From positions 1 through 64,000 of the forward strand of contig NZ_QNUE01000011.1 of assembly GCF_003385595.1 (NCBI RefSeq): DNA of 64,000 bases, in the 5' to 3' direction. Positions 8,622-17,458 of the stretch are shown here, piece after piece. Position 1 is the first letter of the stretch; each line of letters opens with the position of its first letter. The position numbers were made by a program, and so were the translations under genes. Below the pieces are notes generated by a model, which made no database searches, was not told the DNA's origin, and was given only the letters and a program-made list of their open reading frames with translations. This DNA is from Chryseobacterium flavum. Its GTDB lineage: Bacteria; Bacteroidota; Bacteroidia; Flavobacteriales; Weeksellaceae.

Positions 8622-8629
8622 CAAAGATA
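8622..8629 (-). promoter_or_regulatory. Possible -7 element for fsa
   Basis: On the minus strand this reads TATCTTTG, a match to TAnnTTTG, about 29 bp before the fsa ATG. A clear -33 was not seen. Confidence 0.5.
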
Positions 8630-8720
8630 GGAGAATTAATTGAGTTATAAATGATGAAATAGAAATTATAAACTCAGAGATAAAAGAGTGGTGGGGAAGA
8701 GTTATATACAATGTCTGATA

Positions 8721-8816
8721 TGATACAATATCTGATTCCAAGGGCTATCTGTTCATGAGCCTTTAATATCCGGATATATATATTGTATCAATACAATACA
8801 AATTATATTGTACATT
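8721..8816. promoter_or_regulatory. Cluster of TACAAT / ATTGTA palindromes, operator-like
   Basis: Two nested inverted repeats are visible: TGATACAATAT (8721-8731) with ATATTGTATCA (8780-8790), and TATTGTAT-CA-ATACAATA (8781-8798), plus another ATTGTAC at 8807-8813. The last boxes overlap the -33 element of the downstream promoter. This pattern suggests binding of a dimeric repressor. Confidence 0.5.
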
Positions 8817-8837
8817 TCCGGAAACAGATTACATTTG
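8808..8837 (+). promoter_or_regulatory. Promoter of the YdeI/OmdA gene
   Basis: TTG at 8808-8810 and TACATTTG at 8830-8837 with a 19-bp spacer match the Bacteroidota promoter exactly. The -7 element ends only 6 bp before the ATG at 8844, so the transcript should start at or within a few bases of the start codon. Confidence 0.7.
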
Positions 8838-8843
8838 TTATTT

Positions 8844-9332
8844 ATGAAAGAAAGAAATTTTACAGCAATATTGGAGATTATAGGAATCAATCCCTTTGTT
8901 TTTATTCCGGAAAATGTACTGGAACAGATCTTTCACGATTCGGGAAGGACGAAGAGCCCTATTCCTGTAAAAGGAACTGTAAACGGTAAAGAATTCAAAC
9001 AGAACCTGATGAAATATCTGGGCGAGTGGAGGCTCTACATTAATCTGATGATGCTGGAAAAATCTCCCAGAAGAATAGGAGAAGTTATTGAAATTGTATT
9101 GGAATATGATGGTTCTGACAGGAGTATTTCCATTCATCCCAAGCTTGAACTGGCCATAAAACAAAGTTCGGTTGCCTCTGCAAATTTTGAAAAATTAATT
9201 CCTTCAAGAAAACAGGAACTGATCCGATATATCAATAATCTGAAGACTGAAGCAGCTATTGAGCGGAATATTGAAAAGATCATCCGGCATCTGCATGGTG
9301 AAGCAGATTTTTTTGGTAAGCAGATTGATTAA
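8844..9332 (+). CDS. YdeI/OmdA-family protein with DUF1905 domain, 162 aa
   Basis: The N-terminal half (about 1-95) fits DUF1905: FTAILEIIGINPFVFIPENV, then PVKGTVNGKEF and WRLYINLMMLEKSPRRIGE. The C-terminal half (about 115-160) fits the OmdA helical domain, with FEKLIPSRKQELIRYINNLKT and ERNIEKIIRHL. Members are called bacteriocin-protection or OmpD-associated proteins, but the biochemical role is unclear. An in-frame TTG at 8808 would add 12 codons but is itself the promoter -33 element, so the ATG at 8844 is the start. A palindrome cluster upstream points to tight regulation. Confidence 0.8.
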   Translation: MKERNFTAILEIIGINPFVFIPENVLEQIFHDSGRTKSPIPVKGTVNGKEFKQNLMKYLGEWRLYINLMMLEKSPRRIGEVIEIVLEYDGSDRSISIHPKLELAIKQSSVASANFEKLIPSRKQELIRYINNLKTEAAIERNIEKIIRHLHGEADFFGKQID

Positions 9333-9345
9333 CCGGCTGTCGTAT

Positions 9346-9381
9346 AAAAATAAATCCGGAACATATTCCGGATTTATTTTT
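9346..9381. terminator. Bidirectional terminator
   Basis: A perfect 16-bp stem (AAAAATAAATCCGGAA with TTCCGGATTTATTTTT) around loop CATA, between convergent genes. Confidence 0.92.
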
Positions 9382-9382
9382 C

Positions 9383-9949
9383 TTATGAATTTAAAGTTTT
9401 GCTAAGCTTTATTGCATCCTGATTGGTTGGATCATACTGCAGAGATTTAGCAATGTGTTCTTTTGCTTTATTAGGATCGCTCTGTTGTTCTGCAAAAGCG
9501 AGATAGAAATAGGCATACGCCAGATTTTTCTTATTTTGTTCCACTTCTTCCGGTTTTACAGTAGCAATATATTTTTCATAAGCAAGTTTTGCATTGGCAT
9601 CATCTTTTGCAGATTGATATGCATATGCCTGACTGTAATAAGACGGTGCCCAATCCGGTAACAGAGCTGATATTTTTTTCCAGGTATCAATAGCATTGGT
9701 CCAGTCTGAAGCTTCCTGATAAGCAGCAGCTAGTTTTGCCAATGATTCCGTATCTTTTGGATTGGCCTCAACTTGTTTTTTAAGACCTTCGATAGTGGAG
9801 TTACCTGCCTGAGCTGCAGTTGTATTAGCCGTATTAGCTGTTGCCTTGGCACTGTCTGTTTGAGTGGTTTGTGCATTTACAAAACTTGCAGTCCCTACAA
9901 GTATTAAACCTAAAAATAGATTTTTAATATTAACTTTAGCCATTTTCAT
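9383..9949 (-). CDS. Exported TPR-repeat protein, 188 aa
   Basis: A signal peptide (residues about 8-26, ending FVNAQ) is followed by a Thr/Ala/Gln-rich linker and then three to four tetratricopeptide-like helical pairs, for example NPKDTESLAKLAAAYQE, WAPSYYSQAYAYQSAKDD and KKNLAYAYFYLAFAEQQ. Such domains serve as protein-binding scaffolds. A start two codons later (MAKVNI) is equally possible. No partner genes are adjacent on this strand. Confidence 0.8.
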   Translation of the reverse strand: MKMAKVNIKNLFLGLILVGTASFVNAQTTQTDSAKATANTANTTAAQAGNSTIEGLKKQVEANPKDTESLAKLAAAYQEASDWTNAIDTWKKISALLPDWAPSYYSQAYAYQSAKDDANAKLAYEKYIATVKPEEVEQNKKNLAYAYFYLAFAEQQSDPNKAKEHIAKSLQYDPTNQDAIKLSKTLNS

Positions 9950-10072
9950 AATCTTATATTTAAAAATTCTAAGTATCGAAATTCAAGAATAATTCCATAA
10001 AAAATCAAATTTTAGAAGCTTTAAGCTTTTTTAGAAAATATTAACGGATACATGAAATTTTTTATATGAATT

Positions 10073-10104
10073 TTTGATTCGTTCCTGTGGGGTTTTTATC
10101 TTTG
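10073..10104 (+). promoter_or_regulatory. Promoter of pepE
   Basis: TTTG at 10073-10076 and TATCTTTG at 10097-10104, spacer 20 bp, 25 bp before the pepE ATG. Confidence 0.65.
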
Positions 10105-10129
10105 CTATAACTTATAATATAATTCTTGT

Positions 10130-10822
10130 ATGAATATCATATTGGCCTCAACATCCACATTATTCGGTGGAGAATATCTTGAATATCTTAGAGAAGAACT
10201 TATTCAGCTGTATAGCGGGATTGACGAAATTATATTTATTCCTTTTGCAAGACCCGGAGGTATTTCACATGATGAGTATACGGAAAAAGCACGTTCTTTT
10301 TTTGAAACGATCAACATCAATGTAAAAGGTCTTCATGAATTTGATAATAAAACGGAGGCATTGAATCAGGCAAAAGGCTATTTTACCGGTGGTGGAAATA
10401 CTTTTTTACTGGTTAAAACTTTACATGAAGAAGGTCTTATGTCTGTTTTGAAAGAAAATGTAGCGGGAGGAAAATCATATCTGGGCTGCAGTGCAGGGAG
10501 TAATATCGGGGGGCAGAACATGAAAACTACGAATGATATGCCTATTGTTTATCCTCCGGGCTTTGACTGTATGGGGCTGGTTCCATTCAATATCAATCCG
10601 CATTATCTGGATCCAAATCCGGATCTGAAACACAACGGGGAAACCAGGGAAACCAGAATTAAAGAATTTCTGACTCAAAATGATATCAAGGTCGTAGGAT
10701 TAAGAGAAGGTAACTGGATCAGAAGAAAAGGGGATATCATTACCGTTGAAGGGAGTGAACTGACAAGAATTTTTGAAAAAGATAAAGAGCCTTACGAAAT
10801 AAAACCAGGAAGCGCTGTCTGA
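10130..10822 (+). CDS. pepE: Dipeptidase E (peptidase family S51), 230 aa
   Basis: The PepE fold is clear: strand ILASTSTLFGGEYLEYL, a glycine-rich FTGGGNTFLLVKTL loop (85-98), and the nucleophile S121 in GCSAGSNIGG, with FNINPHYLDPNP downstream supplying the histidine region. The enzyme cleaves dipeptides with N-terminal aspartate in the cytosol. Length fits the family. It is a single gene. A second S51 protein in this window, the cyanophycinase, also releases aspartyl dipeptides, although of the beta-linked kind. Confidence 0.92.
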   Translation: MNIILASTSTLFGGEYLEYLREELIQLYSGIDEIIFIPFARPGGISHDEYTEKARSFFETININVKGLHEFDNKTEALNQAKGYFTGGGNTFLLVKTLHEEGLMSVLKENVAGGKSYLGCSAGSNIGGQNMKTTNDMPIVYPPGFDCMGLVPFNINPHYLDPNPDLKHNGETRETRIKEFLTQNDIKVVGLREGNWIRRKGDIITVEGSELTRIFEKDKEPYEIKPGSAV

Positions 10823-10875
10823 CCTGTTGTTATAATACAAAGATTAAAGGCAATACGATAAGCTTTTATTTTAAC

Positions 10876-10950
10876 TATATTTGATCTGAATTTATGACGT
10901 GTTTCAGCATTTGTCGTAACAATAAGTATTGTTATGGTAAGAAAGTGCTG
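10876..10950 (+). promoter_or_regulatory. dacB promoter element and 5' UTR hairpin
   Basis: TATATTTG at 10876-10883 fits the -7 consensus. The leader then contains a perfect inverted repeat TAACAATA-AG-TATTGTTA (10917-10934), enclosed by a second pairing CAGCA (10906-10910) with TGCTG (10946-10950). The leader would be about 105 nt, long for this region, and folded. Confidence 0.45.
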
Positions 10951-10992
10951 AGTATGCCAGGCAATAAATCAGATCAGATCAAATAATAAACA

Positions 10993-12366
10993 ATGAAAAA
11001 AATATTTGTGATTCTTTCCCTTTCTGTTCAGATTGTCTCTGCACAGAACATTGAACAGAAATTAGATAAAGTAACCAAAGATCTTATGGATTCTTCAGGG
11101 GCTGTTTCCTCCAGCTTATCTTTTTATGTTTCTGATGACAATGGAAATCTTATCTATGAATACCAGGGAAGCAAAGGTCTTTCAACAGCTTCCACACAAA
11201 AGATTTTTACAGCAGGAGCCGCGTTGGAAATATTAGGGAAAAGCTATACCTATACTACCACTTCCAGTTATTCCGGGAGCATATCCAATGGTATCCTGAA
11301 CGGAAATCTGTTTATCAGTTCCAACGGAGATCCTACATTGGGAAGTTGGCGCTACGATGCGTACAAACCTGAAAATTTTAAAAACAAATTTATAGAAGCT
11401 GTTAAAAATTCCGGAATTACCAAAATATCCGGAGACCTGATTATTGATGATTCTTATTTTGATCACCAGACTATTCCTGGTGGCTGGCCGTGGGATGACC
11501 TGGGAAATTATTACGGAGCCGGAGTTTGGGGGATTAACTGGAGGGAAAACCAATTTGACATTAATATTAACGGGACCCAATTTAAAAGTTTTTCATATCC
11601 GTTGGAAGGGGTAAAATGGCTGAATGATCTTAAAACAGGAGGAAGCTCAGATCAAAGCCTGATTTTTACGGCTCCCCATTCTAATGTAGCCTTAATTAAC
11701 GGGATGCTGCCTGGCGGAAAGACAGTAACGGTTTCGGGGGCAGTTCCTAATCCGCCTTTGCAGTTGGGGGTAGAAGCAAAACAGTGGCTGAAAGAAGCCG
11801 GAATTGATATTTCAGGAACGGTGGTAACCCAGTCACAGCTTGAAATAGAAGGAAAACAGACTTTGGAAGTTCCTGCAAATAATATCATCCTTAAATATCA
11901 GTCTCCGACTCTGGATAAAATTGTATACTGGTTTTTAAGAAAAAGTATTAACCTCTATGGGGAAACGATAATTAAAACATTGGGAAAAGAGAAAAGAGGA
12001 AATGCCAGCTTTAAAAGTGGTGTTTCTTACCTTAAAGAATTCTGGAAATCAAAAGGAATTAATCCCAATATGATCAACTTTGCAGACGGAAGCGGGCTTT
12101 CACCTCAAAACTATGCTGCAGCAAAAGCTGAGGTACAGGCATTATTATATGCCAAAAAGCAACCATGGTTTGAAGCTTATTATGATGGATTTCCGGTGCA
12201 GGAAAATGGGATGAAAATGAAAAGCGGGACCATGAGAGATACCAAATCCTTTGCAGGCTATCATACTGCGAAAGACGGTAAAAAATATGTGTTTTCAATT
12301 ATTATCAACAACTATCAGGGTAGTGGAAGTGCCGAGCTGCAGAAAATTCTGAATGTTTTAAAATAA
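10993..12366 (+). CDS. dacB: D-alanyl-D-alanine carboxypeptidase/endopeptidase (PBP4 type)
   Basis: Family S13. A signal peptide (MKKIFVILSLSVQIVSAQ) leads into the catalytic motifs: S67-T-Q-K70 (SxxK), SGLSPQN (SxN equivalent) and KSGT (KTG equivalent). Between the first two motifs lies the large inserted domain typical of PBP4 (YSGSISNGILNGNLFISSNGDPTL). The enzyme trims peptidoglycan stem peptides and cross-links in the periplasm. At 457 aa the size is normal. The histidine kinase gene begins 5 bp after its stop, so they form one operon. Confidence 0.93.
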   Translation: MKKIFVILSLSVQIVSAQNIEQKLDKVTKDLMDSSGAVSSSLSFYVSDDNGNLIYEYQGSKGLSTASTQKIFTAGAALEILGKSYTYTTTSSYSGSISNGILNGNLFISSNGDPTLGSWRYDAYKPENFKNKFIEAVKNSGITKISGDLIIDDSYFDHQTIPGGWPWDDLGNYYGAGVWGINWRENQFDININGTQFKSFSYPLEGVKWLNDLKTGGSSDQSLIFTAPHSNVALINGMLPGGKTVTVSGAVPNPPLQLGVEAKQWLKEAGIDISGTVVTQSQLEIEGKQTLEVPANNIILKYQSPTLDKIVYWFLRKSINLYGETIIKTLGKEKRGNASFKSGVSYLKEFWKSKGINPNMINFADGSGLSPQNYAAAKAEVQALLYAKKQPWFEAYYDGFPVQENGMKMKSGTMRDTKSFAGYHTAKDGKKYVFSIIINNYQGSGSAELQKILNVLK

Positions 12367-12371
12367 ACAAC

Positions 12372-13538
12372 TTGAGAAAGTCTATATTAACCAGACTCAA
12401 TAACTGGATTATTTTTGTGGTAATGACTGCTTTGGTGGTAGGCATAGTAGTGGCTTCCACATCCTTAATCAATTTTCTCAGAAAAGAGGAAATCAAGAGG
12501 ATTAATCTTCTTTCCAAAGCAATCAGGATTCAGCAGGAAGTCAAAACTCCGGATACTGACGTTCTGGATCTTTTGCCGGAAATTCTTAACATTAATAATA
12601 CCATTCCTTTCATCGTCACTGATAAGTATAAAAATCCTATTCTTGATCTTGGATACTACAGGAATATTCCCGAAAGCACAATTAAGGATCCGGAGAAATT
12701 ACAGGATCTGATGAGGAATATGGAGAAAAATTATGAACCCATAGAAATCAAGGTACCGGATGGGAATAATCAGTTTGTGTATTATGATAACTCCCGTTTG
12801 CTCAATAATCTCCGGTATTCTCCCTATATTTTAGGATTGTTTATCCTGTTGTATTTTGGTTTTTCTTTCTGGTTTTTCCGAACGATTAAAAAGACGGATG
12901 AGGGCTATCTCTGGGCAGGACTGGCTAAGGAAACTGCACATCAGATCGGAACACCGTTGTCTTCTATGATCGGATGGATGGAAATCATGAAACTGGATAA
13001 CCCTGATTCAGATGGGGTACATGAGATTGAAAAAGATATTGAAAGACTCAGAACTATTTCAGAACGTTTTTCAAAAATAGGTTCTGTTCCGGAGCTCAAT
13101 GATATGGATTTTAATGAAACCATTCAGGAGAATTATGATTATTTAAAGACAAGAATTTCCAGAAAAGTGAATTTCACTTTACATCTGCCTGCTTACAGAC
13201 TTTTAGTACCTCATAATAGGATTCTGATGAGCTGGGTTATCGAAAACCTGGTGAAAAATGCTGTAGATGCGATGAAAGGAGAAGGCTCCATCACAATGTC
13301 GGTCTTTGAAAGAAATAAGAATATTCTGATTGAGGTAAAAGATACCGGAAGTGGGATGACCAAGCAACAGGCCAGAAATGCTTTTAAACCCGGATATTCT
13401 ACCAAAAAACGAGGCTGGGGATTAGGCCTTTCCCTGGCAAGAAGAGTAGTGCATGAATATCATAACGGGGATATTAAAATTTCTCAGACAGAAGTCGGAA
13501 AAGGAAGCACCTTCAGAATAACCATTAAAAAAGTATGA
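12372..13538 (+). CDS. Sensor histidine kinase, 388 aa, TTG start
   Basis: Two membrane helices (about 12-34 and 152-169) enclose a 115-residue periplasmic domain of unknown ligand. The cytoplasmic part has the phosphoacceptor H190 in KETAHQIGTPLSS, an N-box (NLVKNAVDAM), and G-boxes DTGSGM and GWGLGLSLA. The His is followed by Gln rather than the usual Glu/Asp. The TTG at 12372 is chosen because the first possible ATG (12423) would remove half the first membrane helix. The gene follows dacB by 5 bp, suggesting a link to cell-wall state. No response regulator lies nearby. Confidence 0.9.
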   Translation: MRKSILTRLNNWIIFVVMTALVVGIVVASTSLINFLRKEEIKRINLLSKAIRIQQEVKTPDTDVLDLLPEILNINNTIPFIVTDKYKNPILDLGYYRNIPESTIKDPEKLQDLMRNMEKNYEPIEIKVPDGNNQFVYYDNSRLLNNLRYSPYILGLFILLYFGFSFWFFRTIKKTDEGYLWAGLAKETAHQIGTPLSSMIGWMEIMKLDNPDSDGVHEIEKDIERLRTISERFSKIGSVPELNDMDFNETIQENYDYLKTRISRKVNFTLHLPAYRLLVPHNRILMSWVIENLVKNAVDAMKGEGSITMSVFERNKNILIEVKDTGSGMTKQQARNAFKPGYSTKKRGWGLGLSLARRVVHEYHNGDIKISQTEVGKGSTFRITIKKV

Positions 13539-13570
13539 GTCTTAACAGGGCAAACTGATATATAGAAAGC

Positions 13571-13597
13571 AAAAGCGGGGAAAGTTCCCCGCTTTTT
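13571..13597. terminator. Terminator between convergent kinase and M61 genes
   Basis: A perfect 12-bp stem (AAAAGCGGGGAA with TTCCCCGCTTTT) around AG, with A and T runs on both sides. Confidence 0.92.
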
Positions 13598-13601
13598 ATA
13601 T

Positions 13602-15458
13602 TTATTTTTTACCAGTCAGCCACTGATTTTGCAGTTTCAGCTCTTCCGGACTAGGATTGGCTTTGTATCGGAGCATCTCCATCGTCAGCTTATCAAGTAC
13701 AGCTTTTCCTTTAAGATCTATTTTCTCTTTCTTATCTCCGTTACCCCGAAGAACGGTTACGGTCACGTTTTGTCCTTCTTTGATTGTTTTTGCATAATTA
13801 ATAAAAGACTGCATATCCTGAACATTGATCGTTTTACCATCTAAAGCCAGAACTTTATCCGTGATTTTAAATCCGATACTTTTTGCAAAAGGAGAAAGTG
13901 CAGAACTTTCATCAAAGACAAAGGCATTATCTTTATCATCATATCCGGTCTGATTAGGGTCTTTAATAAACCAGAAAATAGGAGGAGTTTCCTGTTTTTG
14001 TAATTCTACGCCTACCATATTCAGGTATTCGTTATAAGGAGTGGGCTGACTTCCTGCAATATATTTATTATAAAAATCTTTCACCTGAGAATACCCTGTT
14101 ACTGCTACCAGTTCATCAATCAGCTTGTCATCTTTGAACGGTTTATTTTCTCCGAATCTCTGGGATAACTTTCTGATCATATCACGATATCCCATTTCCC
14201 CGTTTGATAACTTTCTTAATTCAATATCCAGACACATCGCCAGAAGAGCACCTTTTTCGTAAACATTTCTGTATTGGTCTTTATAAGGTTCCTTTAATAC
14301 ATTTTTACTCATTACCGTGAACGGCATGGTATCATCATAATTTTTAGAATTTGTGATCTTCTCATTGATTCTCTGCAAAAATTCTTCTTTGGTAATCAAT
14401 CCTTCCTGGATCTGGAATAAATTGGCAAAATATTCGGTTCCCCCCTCATACATCCAGAGGTGCTGGGACATTTTAGGGTCTGCATAATTGAAATAGTGAA
14501 TTTCTTCAGAATGTGTTTTCAGAGGATTTACAGTATGGAAAAATTCATGGGAAACTACATCTGTAATGGTTTTATCAATCGCATCTTTCGGCATCATTTC
14601 CGGAAGTACCACACTCGTTGATTCATGATGCTCAAGAGCACCGAATCCCTTGATATTTGGTCCTTCACCACCAGATAAGTAAAGCATGATGGCATATTTT
14701 TTATTGGTGTTCATGTCTCCTAGGAATTTCTTTTGAGCAATAACCATCTTTTCAAGATTGTCTTTAAAATCGGCTGCCTTATACTTTCCTGTCGGAGAAT
14801 AAACTCCCAATACCAGTTCCATTCCGCCTGCATTAAACGTAATATAATCCGGTTTGGTATACATAAGAGGAGAGTCTGTTACTTTAGCATAATTCGCAAG
14901 AGTAAATGTATCAGTAGATTCCGATTTATCCTGGTCTACCAAAGCCGTTGTTCCGTAAAAGCCGGCAGGTTTCTGAATAATCAGCTGATAAGGAACATCC
15001 TGCATATTATCAATATAGCCAATGAAACCATGGGTATTGATCATGAATATTTTTCCTTGTTCAATATCTGTTCCGGAAGGAGAAAATACAGCCTTATGTT
15101 TTGAGGTGTCCATTTCCTCATCAAAGCTGTCATTTACAAGATAGGTAACTTTACTTAAATTCTGTGCATTCTTTAATGAGTAACTGTTGTCATTCACTTT
15201 GGAATAGGAGAGTTCTCTTCCTTTATTATCATAAAATTTAATGCCTTCTATAAATCTTCCGTAGTCATCCTCAGAGTAGGTACCCGGAACTGTTTTTGGA
15301 AAATGAAATTTAACATCACCGGATTTCATTTTCGGAAATTCCATGGTAACGGCTACTTTATCATCTTTTACATTGACAAGGTCAATGGTTGTTTTTATAG
15401 ACTGCGCATTTGCTAAAAAAGCGGCAAAAAGGCCTAAGCTAAGTGCTGTTTTTCTCAT
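13602..15458 (-). CDS. M61 family peptidase with PDZ domain, 618 aa
   Basis: A signal peptide (MRKTALSLGLFAAFLANAQ) precedes a beta-rich N-terminal domain, then the gluzincin motif HEFFH (304-308) with E338 in WMYEGGTEYF as the third zinc ligand. The C-terminal part, about 505-585, is a PDZ domain (FDESSALSPFAKSIGFKITDKVLALDGK). This is the glycyl-aminopeptidase-like M61 family, acting outside the cytoplasm. Length is normal. The gene has its own transcript; the M1 peptidase upstream on the same strand ends in its own terminator. Confidence 0.92.
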   Translation of the reverse strand: MRKTALSLGLFAAFLANAQSIKTTIDLVNVKDDKVAVTMEFPKMKSGDVKFHFPKTVPGTYSEDDYGRFIEGIKFYDNKGRELSYSKVNDNSYSLKNAQNLSKVTYLVNDSFDEEMDTSKHKAVFSPSGTDIEQGKIFMINTHGFIGYIDNMQDVPYQLIIQKPAGFYGTTALVDQDKSESTDTFTLANYAKVTDSPLMYTKPDYITFNAGGMELVLGVYSPTGKYKAADFKDNLEKMVIAQKKFLGDMNTNKKYAIMLYLSGGEGPNIKGFGALEHHESTSVVLPEMMPKDAIDKTITDVVSHEFFHTVNPLKTHSEEIHYFNYADPKMSQHLWMYEGGTEYFANLFQIQEGLITKEEFLQRINEKITNSKNYDDTMPFTVMSKNVLKEPYKDQYRNVYEKGALLAMCLDIELRKLSNGEMGYRDMIRKLSQRFGENKPFKDDKLIDELVAVTGYSQVKDFYNKYIAGSQPTPYNEYLNMVGVELQKQETPPIFWFIKDPNQTGYDDKDNAFVFDESSALSPFAKSIGFKITDKVLALDGKTINVQDMQSFINYAKTIKEGQNVTVTVLRGNGDKKEKIDLKGKAVLDKLTMEMLRYKANPSPEELKLQNQWLTGKK

Positions 15459-15588
15459 TAGGTTTAAAATTTTATAGTTAAATAGTTGTTTTATTTCTCA
15501 CTTTGTTACGGAATGATGTATTAAACTTTTCTTAAAATTTTTAATAAAAAAGATCAGAATGATGAATTTGTATTCAATGAACCTAAAT

Positions 15589-15622
15589 AAAAAAGCAAAA
15601 CCGTTTTCTTTAACGATTTTGC
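15589..15622 (-). terminator. Terminator of the M1 peptidase gene
   Basis: Read on the minus strand, an 11-bp stem with one mismatch (GCAAAATCGTT with AACGGTTTTGC) runs into a T tract. Confidence 0.75.
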
Positions 15623-15641
15623 CTTTTCGTATGTTGTCCCT

Positions 15642-17273
15642 TTACTGGACGTTTTTATAATTGATATAATAGTTGTTATTGAGCTCAACCGGACTGTGTT
15701 TTTTAAGTTTTACAGTTTGCCAGTTTTCTGTTGGAGTTATTGTCTGGTCTCCGTTAATTCTGATGGGTAGCTTCAGGTTTTTAACGACATCTGTATATCT
15801 GAACTTTAACGTTTCGCCATTCTGAGAATATTCCAAAGTAGGAATTTTGGTAGTTCTTAAATATTGGTTAAATACCGTTGAAAAATCAATTCCTGATTTT
15901 GATATGATATAATTTTCAACCTGTTGAGTAGTAACAGTCTGATGATAAAAATCTTTATTCAAGCCTCTTAAAATCTGTCTGAATTTTTCATCATTATTGA
16001 TTACCTGTCTTATCGTATGAAGCATATTGGCACCTTTAGGGTACATATCTCCGCTGCCTTCATTTCTCACGCCGTACTGACCAATAATAGGAATGTCATT
16101 GTCTATCAGTTTCCTGATCCCCTGAACATAGATTTCAGCAGATTTTTTGTCCATATATTTTTCCGTGAAAAGAGTCTCGGAATAATTGGTGAAACTCTCA
16201 TGGATCCACATATCAGCCTGATCTTTTGCGGTAATATTATTGGCGAACCATTCGTGGCCGCTTTCATGAATAATAATGAAGTCCCAGTTTAATCCAACTC
16301 CTGTTCCGGAAAGATCTCTGCCAAGATAGCCGTTCTGATATTTGTTTCCATAGGCAACATTACTCTGATGTTCCATGCCCAGATGAGGAGACTCTACAAG
16401 TTTGTATGAATCTTCATAGAAGGGATAAGGCCCGAACCAATACTCAAATGCGGAAAGCATCGGCTTTACCTGTTGAAACTGTTTTTTTGCCTTGTCCAGG
16501 TTATAGTCAAGTACCCAGTAATCCAGATCAAGTTTTCCCTTTTCTCCCTCAAATACATCTTTAAAATTTACATATTTTCCTATACTCGGGATAATGGAGT
16601 AGGCATTGATAGGATTTTTTACTTCCCAGGTATAAGTAGTTTTACTGCCGGTAGTTTTTTTATTAATGAGCCTGCCGTTACCCACACCCACCAGATCATT
16701 AGGAGTTATAATTTTCATGATGATTCCGTTATCAGGTTCATCACTCCAGATATCTTTGGTAGGAAGCCATATGGAAGCTCCTATTCCCTCATCAGCAGCT
16801 GTCATCCATGGGTTTCCTTTTTCATCTTTAGTGAAAACCCATCCGCCATCCCAGGGTGCCTTTTTAGCAATGGTTGGATTTCCGGAATAGATAACGTTGA
16901 TGGTGTATTTTTCCCCTTTTTTGAATTTTTTATTTGTTGTAATGAAAATAAAATCTCCATCCTGCTTATAACCGGCAATAGGAAAGCTACCTTCCACCTT
17001 ATCAGCTTTCATAGGCTGCTGAAGGTCAATCTGAAAAACAGGATTGGTAACATCTTTTATAATCTCAAAGCTGATTGTATTATTTCCTTTGATGCTTTTC
17101 TGTTCAAAATCCGGTTCTACAGAAAGATCATATTTTTTGACATCCCAAAAATTCCGGAATTCCGTATTGGAACCTTTTAAAGTATCCTGTTTGGTAAAAA
17201 CCTTCCCTTTCTCAAAGAACTGTCCAAAAACCAATCCTGATGCAAATAACAGGGTGTATGACAATTTTTTCAT
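15642..17273 (-). CDS. M1 family aminopeptidase, exported, 543 aa
   Basis: After a signal peptide (SYTLLFASGLVFGQ) comes the M1 beta domain, then the zinc site HESGH (336-340) with E359 in WIHESFTNYSE, 18 residues on. The motif GAMEN is replaced by GMEHQ (LGMEHQSNVAYG). At 543 aa it lacks the long C-terminal helical domain of PepN, as is usual for Bacteroidota M1 proteins. Together with the M61 enzyme it would break down peptides in the periplasm or outside the cell. Confidence 0.92.
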   Translation of the reverse strand: MKKLSYTLLFASGLVFGQFFEKGKVFTKQDTLKGSNTEFRNFWDVKKYDLSVEPDFEQKSIKGNNTISFEIIKDVTNPVFQIDLQQPMKADKVEGSFPIAGYKQDGDFIFITTNKKFKKGEKYTINVIYSGNPTIAKKAPWDGGWVFTKDEKGNPWMTAADEGIGASIWLPTKDIWSDEPDNGIIMKIITPNDLVGVGNGRLINKKTTGSKTTYTWEVKNPINAYSIIPSIGKYVNFKDVFEGEKGKLDLDYWVLDYNLDKAKKQFQQVKPMLSAFEYWFGPYPFYEDSYKLVESPHLGMEHQSNVAYGNKYQNGYLGRDLSGTGVGLNWDFIIIHESGHEWFANNITAKDQADMWIHESFTNYSETLFTEKYMDKKSAEIYVQGIRKLIDNDIPIIGQYGVRNEGSGDMYPKGANMLHTIRQVINNDEKFRQILRGLNKDFYHQTVTTQQVENYIISKSGIDFSTVFNQYLRTTKIPTLEYSQNGETLKFRYTDVVKNLKLPIRINGDQTITPTENWQTVKLKKHSPVELNNNYYINYKNVQ

Positions 17274-17400
17274 TTAAACTTTATTAATAATCTTTTCAAA
17301 AATAGAAAATTTAATTTACAGCAAACTTGTAAAAGAGATAAAAAATAATTAATAGACAATAGAAAAATACATGAGTCAAATTAAAAGGGGATGCATATAA

Positions 17401-17442
17401 ATAAAAAGGTCTGTTTTCACCGGTGAAAACAGACCTTTTTAT
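17401..17442. terminator. Perfect 42-bp palindrome, terminator of tatC
   Basis: The sequence is its own reverse complement over 42 bp, centred on CACCGGTG, with A and T runs at the outer ends. As RNA it would form a stem with a four-base turn and a U tract, ending tatC transcription. Confidence 0.88.
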
Positions 17443-17458
17443 ATTATTGAAATACATT

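Noticed and set aside
8808..8843. Upstream TTG start for the YdeI/OmdA protein
   Set aside because: The TTG is the promoter -33 element itself and the added residues carry no conserved feature.
16473..17180. Long plus-strand ORF of 235 aa
   Set aside because: It is the antisense shadow of the M1 aminopeptidase, whose zinc motif and signal peptide are clear. The ORF shows no family motif.
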